Origin: an uncultured Bacilli bacterium | Lineage (GTDB): Bacteria > Bacillota_I > Bacilli_A > RF39 > UBA660 | DNA: 64,000 bases | Direction of reading: 5' to 3' | NCBI GenBank assembly: GCA_934167665.1 | Contig: CAKPLN010000005.1 | Span: 1-64,000 of the forward strand | In this document: positions 52,223-61,350 of the stretch, in pieces | Layout of the letters: each line of letters opens with the position of its first letter | How positions within the stretch are numbered: position 1 is the first letter of the stretch | Translations under genes and position numbers: made by a program | Notes under the pieces: model-generated | Told to the model about the DNA's origin: nothing | Seen by the model: the letters and a program-made list of their open reading frames with translations, nothing else | Database searches by the model: none

Positions 52223-53476
52223 CTATCTCTCATTTAAAACTTTCATAACAGCACTCATTAATCCTATTTTACCATACTGATAAGTCAAAGCTCCTTGCAT
52301 ATAGGCAATATAAGGTTCTCTAATTGGTCCATCACATGAAAGCTCTATTGAAGATCCTTGCGTAAAAGCTCCACTAGCCATAATAACCTGACTATCATAT
52401 CCTGGCATATCTGAAGGTTCAACTATCGCATTAGAGTCAATCGGTGAAGCTTCCTGAATTCCTCTTGTAAATTCAATTAATTTATTAGGATCATGAAAGA
52501 TAATATTTTGAACAATATCAACACGTTCATCATTATATTTTGGTTCAACATCAAAACCAAGCTCCTCCATAACCTTACTAGTCAAAACAGCCGTTTTTAA
52601 AGCTGAAGCAATAACTGATGGAGCCATAAATAATCCTTGTAAAATTTGCTTGTTAATGCCGAGTGTAGGTCCAACTTCCTTACCACAACCAGGAACTGTT
52701 AATCTTTCAGCACATAATTCTATTAAGTCTTTTCTACCCGCAATATAAGCACCATTTGGTGCAATACCACCACCTAAATTTTTAATAAGTGACCCAACAA
52801 TTACATCAGCCCCAACACTAAGAGGTTCACTTCTGCTAACAAATTCACAATAACAGTTATCAACCATAATGATTACATCTTTATCAATGTCCTTAATAAG
52901 CTTAATAACTTTCTCTAGCTTCGCTAAATTTAAACTCTTTCTAGTAGAATATCCTTTACTACGTTGAATTTCTACAACTTTAACCTTATTATTTCTAATA
53001 AAATCAGCAATATTTTCATAATCAAAATCATCATTAACTAAATCTATTTGACTATATCTAATTCCATAACTTTTTAAAGAACTAGCATTTTCTCTAATAC
53101 CAATAACTTCATCTAAAGTATCATATGGTTTACCACAAATACTCAAAAGCAAATCATTAGGTCTTAATAAAGCAAAAAAACATACCGTAAGTGCATGACT
53201 ACCTGAAATAAATTGACTACGAACTAAAGCATCTTCTGCACCTAAAACATCCTTAAAAACATCCTCAATTGCGTCTCGTCCAATATCATTATAACCATAT
53301 CCTGTAGTAAGACCAAAATGAACCTCAGATATCTTATTCTTATGAAAACTACTTAGTACTTTTAAACTATTAAAAGCACAATCCTCATCAATTTTAGAAA
53401 ATTGTTCTAAACATTCTTTCTCACACTTATTAACTAATTCAACTACTTCTGAAGAAATATTTAAACTACTATACAT
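52223..53476 (-). CDS. Methionine gamma-lyase family / aluminium resistance-type PLP enzyme
   Basis: 417 residues from ATG 53476 (MYSSLNISSEVVELVNKCEK). PLP-lyase fold: SQFISGSHALTVCFFALLRP, IMVDNCYCEFVSRSEPLSVG, catalytic Lys in VGSLIKNLGGGIAPNGAYI and VPGCGKEVGPTLGINKQI. This is the YnbB group, often called aluminium resistance protein; the substrate is not established, probably a Cys/Met derivative. It follows the SDR gene by 15 nt. Confidence 0.85.
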   Translation of the reverse strand: MYSSLNISSEVVELVNKCEKECLEQFSKIDEDCAFNSLKVLSSFHKNKISEVHFGLTTGYGYNDIGRDAIEDVFKDVLGAEDALVRSQFISGSHALTVCFFALLRPNDLLLSICGKPYDTLDEVIGIRENASSLKSYGIRYSQIDLVNDDFDYENIADFIRNNKVKVVEIQRSKGYSTRKSLNLAKLEKVIKLIKDIDKDVIIMVDNCYCEFVSRSEPLSVGADVIVGSLIKNLGGGIAPNGAYIAGRKDLIELCAERLTVPGCGKEVGPTLGINKQILQGLFMAPSVIASALKTAVLTSKVMEELGFDVEPKYNDERVDIVQNIIFHDPNKLIEFTRGIQEASPIDSNAIVEPSDMPGYDSQVIMASGAFTQGSSIELSCDGPIREPYIAYMQGALTYQYGKIGLMSAVMKVLNER

Positions 53477-53491
53477 AAAAATCACCTACTA

Positions 53492-54232
53492 TTAATTATA
53501 CTTTCCACCATCAACTTTAATTATTGAATCATTAACATAGCTTGCCTTACTACTAGCCAAAAATAACACAACTGAACTAATCTCATCAGGATTGGCAAAT
53601 CTCCCTAATAATATTTTATCTCTTTCATTTTGAATTTGTTCAATAGATAAATCCTTATTCATATCTGTTTTAACCCAACCAGGGCAAACACAATTAACAT
53701 AAATATAAGGTGCAAATTCTAAGGCCAAATTATGAGTAAGTGAAATAACACCCGCCTTAGAAGCATCATAGTCGCAGCTTTCAGGATAATAACTATCTAC
53801 TGCATTAGTAGAAGAAATATTAATAATTTTACCATTCTTATTTTCAAGCATAATCTTTCCAACATACTTACTGCAAAGATAAGTACCTATCAAATTAACA
53901 TCAAGAATTCTTCTAAAATCTCGTATACTTTTATCAAGTAACAAATTATCACGACAAATGCCAGCATTATTAACTAAAATATCTATCTTACCAAAACGAT
54001 CTACAATAGCATCTACCATACTACAAACATCTTCTTCATTAGAAACATCACACTTAGCAAGCATTACATCAACATCATAATTATTTTTAATATAATTCTC
54101 AAGTTCTAAAGCTTCTTCATCATTATGACAATAATTAATAACTACATCAACTTTTGCTTTAGCAAAACCTAATACTATACTCTTTCCAATTCCCCTACTA
54201 CCACCAGTAACAAGAGCCACCATCTTTTTCAT
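53492..54232 (-). CDS. Short-chain dehydrogenase/reductase (FabG-like)
   Basis: 246 residues from ATG 54232 (MKKMVALVTGGSRGIGKSIV). Cofactor motif TGGSRGIG, NNAG, catalytic Ser in NISSTNAVDS, Tyr/Lys in YDASKAGVISLTHN and VCPGWVKTDMN. Looks like 3-oxoacyl-ACP reductase but there are no fatty acid genes nearby; substrate open. Confidence 0.88.
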   Translation of the reverse strand: MKKMVALVTGGSRGIGKSIVLGFAKAKVDVVINYCHNDEEALELENYIKNNYDVDVMLAKCDVSNEEDVCSMVDAIVDRFGKIDILVNNAGICRDNLLLDKSIRDFRRILDVNLIGTYLCSKYVGKIMLENKNGKIINISSTNAVDSYYPESCDYDASKAGVISLTHNLALEFAPYIYVNCVCPGWVKTDMNKDLSIEQIQNERDKILLGRFANPDEISSVVLFLASSKASYVNDSIIKVDGGKYN

Positions 54233-54311
54233 ATAACACCTACCCAAAGACTCATAAATACAATAACAATTTTACAATAAATCAGCAAAATCAGCAATAC
54301 AAAAGATATCA

Positions 54312-54755
54312 AGAACAGAAGATAAATTTTTAATTTGGCATTTTACAATACAAATTAGCATCTTCACTTTGTAGGTAAGGCTTCTTTATTCTCCATAAGT
54401 TTAAAACGAAATTCTTTTACTATTCCATATTTTCATTTATCTAAGTATTTTAATAATACATTTTTAGGCCTTCAAACATAATATTTATTAATTATTTCTT
54501 TACAATAGTAGTACTTATAATCATTAAACTTATTTTTTTATGTTTCTATAACATCCTATATCAACTAATCCAATTTCAAATAATCACCTTTAGTATTTAC
54601 AAAGTTAAATTCTATATTGTTATATTCTTTGTTATTATATGTACTTTTAAAGTATACATTTTTATAACTTTATTTATTAAATTTGACATTAAATCTAGTG
54701 TAATTACCACATTTAAAAAAATAGTTTTTTAAAAATGTTTTCCAAATTAAAAAGG
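54312..54755 (-). mobile_element. Decayed TnpB element (same family as 46535-47880)
   Basis: The right end is kept (boundary TGTTCT at 54317-54312, AAATTAAAAATTT core, CTTATGGAGAATAAAG). Upstream, about 54460-54750, frames broken by many stops still show FNLENIFKKLFF and IGLVDIGCYRNIKK, matching FNLEDAFKNYYSK and IGLVDIRGYRNLKK of the intact TnpB. Confidence 0.8.
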
Positions 54756-54790
54756 TCACTACCTATAGTCAGGAATAATGACCTTTTAAT
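54752..54790 (-). terminator. Terminator of the glycine-rich prepilin-like gene
   Basis: AAAAGGTCA and TGACCTTTT (about 54760-54785) form a stem and are flanked by A/T runs on both sides. Confidence 0.6.
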
Positions 54791-54806
54791 ATGTAATATT
54801 GTATAA

Positions 54807-57410
54807 CTAACGTTTGTTACGGATAATAACTATACCAGAACCGCCAGAAGCGCCACAATTACCATAATAATCTCCACCGCCGCCTCCACCAGTGTTAGCT
54901 GTACCGCTTGCAGGGCCAGAACGACAGTAGCCACAATTATCGGATGTTCCACCTTCACCAGCTGAGCATCCTCGGCCTCCGCCACCGTTGCCACCAGAGC
55001 CGCCGCCCCAGCCGCCTCCGCCGCCTCCGCCGCCGTAGAATTTACTTCCAGAACCAAATTCACGTACACCAGAGCCACCAGAGCCACCACCATCAGGACT
55101 ACGGCTTCCACCTCTTCCTGTACCAGCACCACCTGCACCATTACCGTATTGACCGGCATTGCCGCCTGATGCACTCCAACCAAAAGCAGTAGTTGTTCCG
55201 CCGTTGTTTCTAGGAGAGCCACCGTTTCCTATACTAATATAATATGATTGAGAAGTTGAAACATTTGTCGTGAAGGTTTGTGTATAACCGCCACCACCTC
55301 CACCTTGGCGACCACCTCCGCCGCCTCCAACTAGGAAAACATTAATTCCATCAGAAGCCTTATTTAAATCACCAAAGGTTAAAGTACCACTAGTTAAAAG
55401 TCTTATTTTCCAATTTCCAGACCAATTACTAGTATTAGATATCCTATTATCATTATCATCCACAATTTCATATCTTCCAGTATAAGAGAACTTAGGTATT
55501 GAACCTAGACTGACACTAAATCTTCCTGAATTACAACTATTAGTATTTCCAGCAGCATCTTTTACATAACCATACCAAGTAATACCACTAGTTGAACCTT
55601 GAGTTGCAGATGATGTTCCATTATAACTTGCACTACTACTCGTAGTTAATCCATAGGAAGCTACACCAGATAAACTATCACTCGTACTTATACTAACTGT
55701 AACATTAGACGTATATGCATTACCAGAACCCGAACCAGATAAACTAATCCTACAACTAGGTGCCGTTTTATCTAGCTTAATACTTGTACTAGCTGAACTA
55801 GAACAATTGCCTGCATAATCACATGCCCTAGCATAATAAGTATATGAGCCTTCACTAGAAATAGAAAGATTAACACTTTTATCTATATTAGCAGAAGCTT
55901 GTGAACCAGAAATAGTAGTCCAACTTGAGTTATTAGTTGAGTATTGGATACTTGCTAATCCAGAAGTCTTATCATTTGATCTTACCGATATATTATAGTT
56001 AGAATTGAACCATTTATTGTTATTAGTATTTGTAATTGTAGGAGTACTTGGAACGTCCTTATCAATCTTTACTACTGTCTGATTTGAAGCAGAACAATTA
56101 CCTGCATAATCACAAGCTCTAAAATAATAAGAATAAGCACCAGCATTAGAAGCTGTAACACTAGATGTCTTAGAAGTGTTAGCAGAAGCTTGTGAACCAG
56201 AGATTGTAGACCAATTTTTACTATCTGTTGAATATTGAATACTAGCTAAACCAGACAAATTATCTTTTGAAGTAGCAGTAATCTGATAATTTTTATTAAC
56301 CCATTTATTGCTATTTGGATTACTAACAGTTGGAGCACTTGGTAAAGTCTTATCAATCATGATAGTATTTTTAGCCGGCTCTGAACAATTATCAGCATAG
56401 TCACATGCCCTTATCTCAACTAACTCATTTCGTTCGGCCGTAAACGGCGTCGTAATAAATGAATTACCAGCCGAGTTATTATATTTAACCCACTTATTAG
56501 CACTATTTGGATAACGATATTCATAAAACATTACACCAGAATGTTCATCATTAGATGACACTCCAATTACATATTTATTAGTATTAACATAGCTAGCATT
56601 AGCCCATACTCCATTGTAACTATTAGTTAAAACTGGCGTTACAGGATTAGTATTATCAAATTTTAACTTATCATCTGACCAGACATCACTAGCAAAACGG
56701 CCACGAACATCAATTACATCATCACCATCTACAAAGAAATAGTATTCGCCATTTAATCCACTTTCAGTAATTGTATATGTTAATTCTTTCTCGCCATTGT
56801 CATTTCTAAAATTATATTCTTTAAAATTAGTTGGTTCCTGATTCCTTACAGAACTCCATCCATAACGAATGCTTGTATTTGCATTAAGCCCTTCTTGAGC
56901 AGTAATTTTAAATGTTATGTTCTTAGACTTAGACCAATTATTATTACCACCTACATCTTTAACAGTAACCTTAATAGTCGGCAAAGCAGAAACCGTATCA
57001 TTACACCTTGAAGCTGTTTGATTATAAACAACATTATCATCTTTTGTACAGTATAAAGCTATCTCATACTTATACTTACCACCATCCCTTACAACATGAA
57101 CATATGACTTATTATCATCACACACTACGCCATCAGTAATATAATTTTTAATTAATGACTTAGAGCGCAAATCTCCATATGATATGTCATAACAGCCATC
57201 ACCCGTAATACCAAATAAATCATTGGAATATGAATCAATATATAGCTTACCAGCATCTTCCATTCTATCAGCATAAGTTTCAAACTTTTTATTACGATTT
57301 CTAGCCTGTAACTGTTGAACACCTGGAAGAGCCAACACAGTTATAATTCCAATTATTGTAATAACAACTAAAAGTTCTACTAAAGTAAATCCCTTTTTCT
57401 TATTCTTCAT
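54807..57410 (-). CDS. Giant prepilin-like surface protein with Ig-like repeats and a glycine-rich end
   Basis: 867 residues from ATG 57410 (MKNKKKGFTLVELLVVITII), 4 nt after AGGG. The start is a class III prepilin signal: cut after Gly in KKKG/FTLVE, Glu at +5, 20-residue helix. Then a Cys-bearing head, followed by several roughly 90-residue domains. Two are near copies (GLASIQYST...W.TISGSQASAN and RACDYAGNCS), at about 56075-56355 and 55780-56075. The C-terminal 200 residues are glycine-rich (GGGGGG runs, CSAGEG, GGSGIVIIRNKR). True pilins are below 200 residues, so a surface adhesin using the pilin route is likely. Secretion genes are not in the window. Confidence 0.8.
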   Translation of the reverse strand: MKNKKKGFTLVELLVVITIIGIITVLALPGVQQLQARNRNKKFETYADRMEDAGKLYIDSYSNDLFGITGDGCYDISYGDLRSKSLIKNYITDGVVCDDNKSYVHVVRDGGKYKYEIALYCTKDDNVVYNQTASRCNDTVSALPTIKVTVKDVGGNNNWSKSKNITFKITAQEGLNANTSIRYGWSSVRNQEPTNFKEYNFRNDNGEKELTYTITESGLNGEYYFFVDGDDVIDVRGRFASDVWSDDKLKFDNTNPVTPVLTNSYNGVWANASYVNTNKYVIGVSSNDEHSGVMFYEYRYPNSANKWVKYNNSAGNSFITTPFTAERNELVEIRACDYADNCSEPAKNTIMIDKTLPSAPTVSNPNSNKWVNKNYQITATSKDNLSGLASIQYSTDSKNWSTISGSQASANTSKTSSVTASNAGAYSYYFRACDYAGNCSASNQTVVKIDKDVPSTPTITNTNNNKWFNSNYNISVRSNDKTSGLASIQYSTNNSSWTTISGSQASANIDKSVNLSISSEGSYTYYARACDYAGNCSSSASTSIKLDKTAPSCRISLSGSGSGNAYTSNVTVSISTSDSLSGVASYGLTTSSSASYNGTSSATQGSTSGITWYGYVKDAAGNTNSCNSGRFSVSLGSIPKFSYTGRYEIVDDNDNRISNTSNWSGNWKIRLLTSGTLTFGDLNKASDGINVFLVGGGGGGRQGGGGGGYTQTFTTNVSTSQSYYISIGNGGSPRNNGGTTTAFGWSASGGNAGQYGNGAGGAGTGRGGSRSPDGGGSGGSGVREFGSGSKFYGGGGGGGGWGGGSGGNGGGGRGCSAGEGGTSDNCGYCRSGPASGTANTGGGGGGDYYGNCGASGGSGIVIIRNKR

Positions 57411-57484
57411 ATAATCCCTATATCTCCTATCATTTCTAACTATCATCTTTATCAATATCAACTGCTACATCATCATTTACCATA

Positions 57485-58138
57485 TCATTCAGGATTAATT
57501 ATAAGAGAAGTTGCATAACGTTTATTATTAATTTCTTTAAATTTAAATTCAAACTTCACAGTTATATTTTTATCAACTAACACTCTAGAAGCATTACCAG
57601 TTATTGTGTTTCCTGAAACAGTCAAAGAATCAAATTCAACATCACTTTTTGGTAAAACATATGGTATAAATAAAATATAGCAACTATTAGAGTCCAAATC
57701 AGAACATTTCAAATCATCAGTAAGTGCCTCATAAGTAAATTCCTCCTTAGAAGTCAACTTAGAAAAACTATAACCATTATTTAAAGATTTAGTTGCACTA
57801 TCACCTAAGTTATTTCTAACAAAATTAACATAATCTCCATACTTAGCAAAATAATATCTATCACCATCAACACTAATATATCTATCAGTAAAATCATAAT
57901 TACTATAAAAATATGTATCAAAATATGGATAATTAGGATCTAATAAATTTTGAGCCCCAGGAGAAGTCTCAGATAGTACTATTGAAAATAGCTTATCAAC
58001 TTTAAAATCAGTTAAAACCTTTTGTGGATCAATACTTTTAGATTTCTCATAATCACAAAATGCATATAACAAACAAGAACCAATCAATAAAGCAGCAGAA
58101 ATATAAACTATCATTGCTTTTTTATTATTTTTCTTCAT
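57485..58138 (-). CDS. Membrane-anchored protein of the prepilin locus
   Basis: 217 residues; RBS GGGAGG before ATG. N-terminal helix (AMIVYISAALLIGSCLLYAF), rest outside: TSPGAQNLLDPNYPYFDTYF, KCSDLDSNSCYILFIPYVLP and a beta-rich end. It ends 74 nt before the glycine-rich prepilin gene and is likely co-transcribed. Function unknown, perhaps a minor component. Confidence 0.55.
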   Translation of the reverse strand: MKKNNKKAMIVYISAALLIGSCLLYAFCDYEKSKSIDPQKVLTDFKVDKLFSIVLSETSPGAQNLLDPNYPYFDTYFYSNYDFTDRYISVDGDRYYFAKYGDYVNFVRNNLGDSATKSLNNGYSFSKLTSKEEFTYEALTDDLKCSDLDSNSCYILFIPYVLPKSDVEFDSLTVSGNTITGNASRVLVDKNITVKFEFKFKEINNKRYATSLIINPE

Positions 58139-58425
58139 AATTTTCCTCCCAAAATAGTAACAAAATCACAATAAATAAAAATTTTATATGTAAGCAAAAA
58201 AAACTTCAACAACTCTTCCTTATCATTACTACCATAATTAATATATTAACACAAAAACACAATAAAATATATACAATTTTAAATGTATATTGATTCCTTG
58301 TTTAAAAATAAAGAAATATCAATTAAAAATTCTAAATACACATCTTAAAAAACAACAATTACACGGACATGAAGTGATTAAAAAATTAAAATTTAAAAAT
58401 AAAATTCATCTTTATATAAAAATAA

Positions 58426-58453
58426 AAAACCACTAGTTCAACTAGTGGTTTTT
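58426..58453. terminator. Perfect hairpin, bidirectional terminator or IS200 end
   Basis: AAAACCACTAGTT-CA-AACTAGTGGTTTT flanked by A and T runs. It lies beside the IS200 remnant and may be its right end. Confidence 0.6.
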
Positions 58454-58539
58454 AAGTAACCCTATAAAGGTATGTTAATGGCAAACTCCACATGGAGTTT
58501 TTTAGATCGGCCAACTGCCTTTTACACCTACCCCCTTAA

Positions 58540-58765
58540 AAGGGTCTTGATATTCTTTTATATTTCTTTCATCAGATATTTTATCTTCAATTTCTTGATT
58601 TTTTATATAATTTTTTATTGTTTGCTTATTTAGCCCACAGTACTAACATAATATCCTTTTGCCCAAAAAGCTCTTTGACCATATTAATATTTCAAATTTG
58701 AATGATTATCAAATATTATTGATGCACTCTTATCTTTTAGGAATCCCATAAATTGTGATATACTC
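58540..58765 (-). pseudogene. IS200/IS605 TnpA (Y1 transposase) remnant
   Basis: Minus-strand frames with stops encode FMGFLKDKSASIIFDNHSNL, then YGQRAFWAKGYYVSTVG (the catalytic Tyr region) and YIKNQEIEDKISDERN. This is the C-terminal half of an IS200-type transposase. At least two stops and one frameshift. It splits the prepilin locus in two. Confidence 0.75.
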
Positions 58766-58779
58766 AACAGTCAAACATA

Positions 58780-58811
58780 ATAAAATAGAGAATGAATTCT
58801 CATTCTCTATT
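58780..58811 (-). terminator. Terminator of the 58812-59492 gene
   Basis: On the minus strand ATAGAGAATG pairs with CATTCTCTAT and TTTTATTA follows. Confidence 0.7.
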
Positions 58812-59492
58812 TTATTCAACTGCATTAATAATGACTTTACTAGAATCGAACTTACCAACATCACCAATATCAAGATCATAAGTCAACTCTTCTTTAGTAG
58901 CATCATCAATTGTAAAATACTTTGTAGCAACAGCTTTATTATTATCATAAAAAACAATATAAGCATATAAATACTTTAATGATACACCTGAATTATTTAT
59001 TACTTTTACTGTATATATATCACTATTTTGACTAGTCTCAAAATTTATTTTGTCCTTAACTAAAGAAACAAAAGATTCATTAGCATCAGTCGCCTTAACT
59101 TCAACCTTAATACTTTTAACTCTATCAAGATCTACATTTACATTACTTATAATTTCATCACCTGAATTAACCATACCCGCCCATTGTCCATTACGAGCAA
59201 TCTCTTCACCTGATTCATCATAAAGAACAGTATCAATATTCAAAGCATTATATTTTTTTTGACCACTAATATATACATTTAAAATACTATTATTACTATA
59301 AGGTTCAAGTCGCATAGTAAAATCTTTATTAACAAGTTCCACAGTATAATTTCCAATCGTAACAATATTACTAGTATCACTCGTTTTATCATTGTCTTTA
59401 TTAGCATCCTTATTATTTACCATAAAAAAGCCAGCTATACCAATTAAGGTAATTCCAAGTACTACAAGAACTATACTTATTTTTTTAGCCAT
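58812..59492 (-). CDS. Membrane-anchored protein with a beta-sandwich-like domain, prepilin locus
   Basis: 226 residues. N-terminal helix (ISIVLVVLGITLIGIAGFFM), short acidic linker, then a beta-rich region (NSILNVYISGQKKYNALNID, TVKVINNSGVSLKYLYAYIV) resembling FxLYD-like or DUF4352-type domains. It starts 14 nt behind the Cys-rich prepilin gene and ends at a terminator. Role unknown. Confidence 0.55.
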   Translation of the reverse strand: MAKKISIVLVVLGITLIGIAGFFMVNNKDANKDNDKTSDTSNIVTIGNYTVELVNKDFTMRLEPYSNNSILNVYISGQKKYNALNIDTVLYDESGEEIARNGQWAGMVNSGDEIISNVNVDLDRVKSIKVEVKATDANESFVSLVKDKINFETSQNSDIYTVKVINNSGVSLKYLYAYIVFYDNNKAVATKYFTIDDATKEELTYDLDIGDVGKFDSSKVIINAVE

Positions 59493-59505
59493 AATATTTT
59501 CCTTT

Positions 59506-61278
59506 CTAATATTTATAACAATACGTATTGTTTAACTTTGTACCACCATTACATACTTTATCGCAACCATAAGAACATGTATTAGAACCACAAGTTCCAT
59601 AACTACTACAAACACTAGACCAGCTTATAGAAGCACAGTCATGGCCATTGCAAGAGTAACCGCAACCCATAGAAGAAGAGCAATAACCATTACAACTACA
59701 AACTCTACTCCAACTAACACAACAAGAATATGTATTATCACTTCCATAATAACAACCACTACAATTAGCATCAGAAGTATTGTAAATTTGAATAGAAGAA
59801 GAAGCAACATTTCCAGCATTATCTTTTATACTTACTGTAAAATTACCCTTTTGTAGAGATAACTCTGAAGCAGTAGATCCATTACTCCAAAGATAATATC
59901 CACTCGCAACACCACTTGTAGAATCAGCATGACTATCAGTATAAATTTTACTAGTATTTGCTAATAATCTAAATGTTGGGGCAACTGTATCAATCTTTAT
60001 AGGTTGATCAGCACAACTTGCCACATTACCAGTTTCATCTTTTACATATCCACGCCAAATTGTAGACTTTGTATCTCCTTGTACAGCACTAGTCGCATTA
60101 TTAGAATATATAGGTGTTGTACTCGTTGTAAAGCCATAAGATACTGGACTACCTACTGCTGTTACAACATTTGAAGTGTTATTAGTAACATTAATACTCA
60201 TAGTAACTTTGGACTTATACCAACCATTTTCTCCATCTGGTGTTGGTATACTTCTTACTATTGTACAACTTGGAGCTGTTTTATCAATCTTAATCATACT
60301 CTTAACTGGCTCAGAACAATTACCAGCATAATCACATGCTCTAACTTCAACATATTCACTACGCTCTTTTGAAAAAGCAGAAGTAGTAAATACAGAATCA
60401 TCCCCTGGTTGTTTTGAAGAATTTTCCCATTGAGTCCAATTTCTTTCCGACTCATCATTTGAATTTGGATATCTATATTCAAAGTAGGCAATACCAGACA
60501 CATTATCAACAGATTTAATTGTTATTTTATAACTATTATTAGTCCAAGTATTTTCATAAGGATTATTAATTACTGGTGTACTAGGTACAGTTCTATCAAT
60601 TTTATAATCAACAGAACAAGTAGTTTTATTACCAAATATATCAGAAATTTCTATTTCTCCACTCTTACCTTCCTCAGTAAATGTTTTTGAATATGTAGGT
60701 TGATCACATCTTGCACTACCATTTGGAAGACAAGCAATCTCAACTAATGATGAATCATTAGAAGTCCAATCAACAAGAGTAGGATTCTGCTCTCCGCAAA
60801 TTGGCCCATCAGTATCATCTGTTCCATCTTCACATGGTGATACACTACCATCATCTCTATAAATTGCACAATTTTCATAATCAACACATTTAATTTGAAT
60901 TTTATATTTATATGTTGCTAAAGTTGCCATAGATTGATCACTTTCCATACAACCATAAACTTTATATTCGCACTCCTTACTGTTGTCAGTAGGATCTGTT
61001 AAAGATTCAATATACTTATAACTCTTTAATAAATTATCGCTTCCTTCAATATCAGAATAGCCATTACTACACTTATTCAAAAATTTATTTTCATCAAGTA
61101 CGTAGTTTCTAGCCCCATCATAAATACTTTTTTCCATCGTTTCATAAGCCTGCTTTCGACTCCTAGTAATATAACGAGTAACACTTGGAATAGCAACAGC
61201 TGTCAAAATGCCTAAAATGACTACTACAGCTAATACTTCTATTACTGAAAAGCCTTTATTATTACTTTTAAACTCCAT
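59506..61278 (-). CDS. Giant prepilin-like surface protein with a Cys-rich end
   Basis: 590 residues from ATG 61278 (MEFKSNNKGFSVIEVLAVVV), 4 nt after GGAGTG. Class III prepilin signal NNKG/FSVIE with Glu at +5. A Cys-bearing head is followed by domains like those of the other large protein (ERSEYVEVRACDYAGNCSEP, IKIDKTAPSC). The last 90 residues hold about 20 Cys (CSGCYYGSDNTYSCC, CSCNGYCSSSMGCGYSC), unusual for a low-GC cytoplasmic-reducing host and probably disulphide-bonded. It starts 64 nt behind ileS, after a terminator. Confidence 0.8.
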   Translation of the reverse strand: MEFKSNNKGFSVIEVLAVVVILGILTAVAIPSVTRYITRSRKQAYETMEKSIYDGARNYVLDENKFLNKCSNGYSDIEGSDNLLKSYKYIESLTDPTDNSKECEYKVYGCMESDQSMATLATYKYKIQIKCVDYENCAIYRDDGSVSPCEDGTDDTDGPICGEQNPTLVDWTSNDSSLVEIACLPNGSARCDQPTYSKTFTEEGKSGEIEISDIFGNKTTCSVDYKIDRTVPSTPVINNPYENTWTNNSYKITIKSVDNVSGIAYFEYRYPNSNDESERNWTQWENSSKQPGDDSVFTTSAFSKERSEYVEVRACDYAGNCSEPVKSMIKIDKTAPSCTIVRSIPTPDGENGWYKSKVTMSINVTNNTSNVVTAVGSPVSYGFTTSTTPIYSNNATSAVQGDTKSTIWRGYVKDETGNVASCADQPIKIDTVAPTFRLLANTSKIYTDSHADSTSGVASGYYLWSNGSTASELSLQKGNFTVSIKDNAGNVASSSIQIYNTSDANCSGCYYGSDNTYSCCVSWSRVCSCNGYCSSSMGCGYSCNGHDCASISWSSVCSSYGTCGSNTCSYGCDKVCNGGTKLNNTYCYKY

Positions 61279-61321
61279 AAAATCACTCCATCCTATTACA
61301 AGAATTATACCATACCTACAA

Positions 61322-61350
61322 TCAAAAAAAAAAGAGTCAAACTCAGACTC
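61322..61350 (-). terminator. Terminator of ileS
   Basis: On the minus strand GAGTC-TGAGTTT-GACTC with ten T residues; the 5' arm overlaps the last ileS codons. Confidence 0.8.

Noticed and set aside
54830..55222. 130-codon open frame inside the glycine-rich region, and a plus-strand frame at 54908-55192
   Set aside because: Both are shadows of the repetitive glycine codons; no RBS and low-complexity composition.
55780..56660. Possible CRISPR or tandem DNA repeat
   Set aside because: The periodicity is about 280 bp and follows protein domains, not short repeats with unique spacers. No CRISPR array or cas gene was seen in the window.
59625..59856. Open frames on both strands within the Cys-rich end of the second prepilin-like gene
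   Set aside because: Frame shadows of a biased sequence (TGT/TGC-rich); no starts with RBS.
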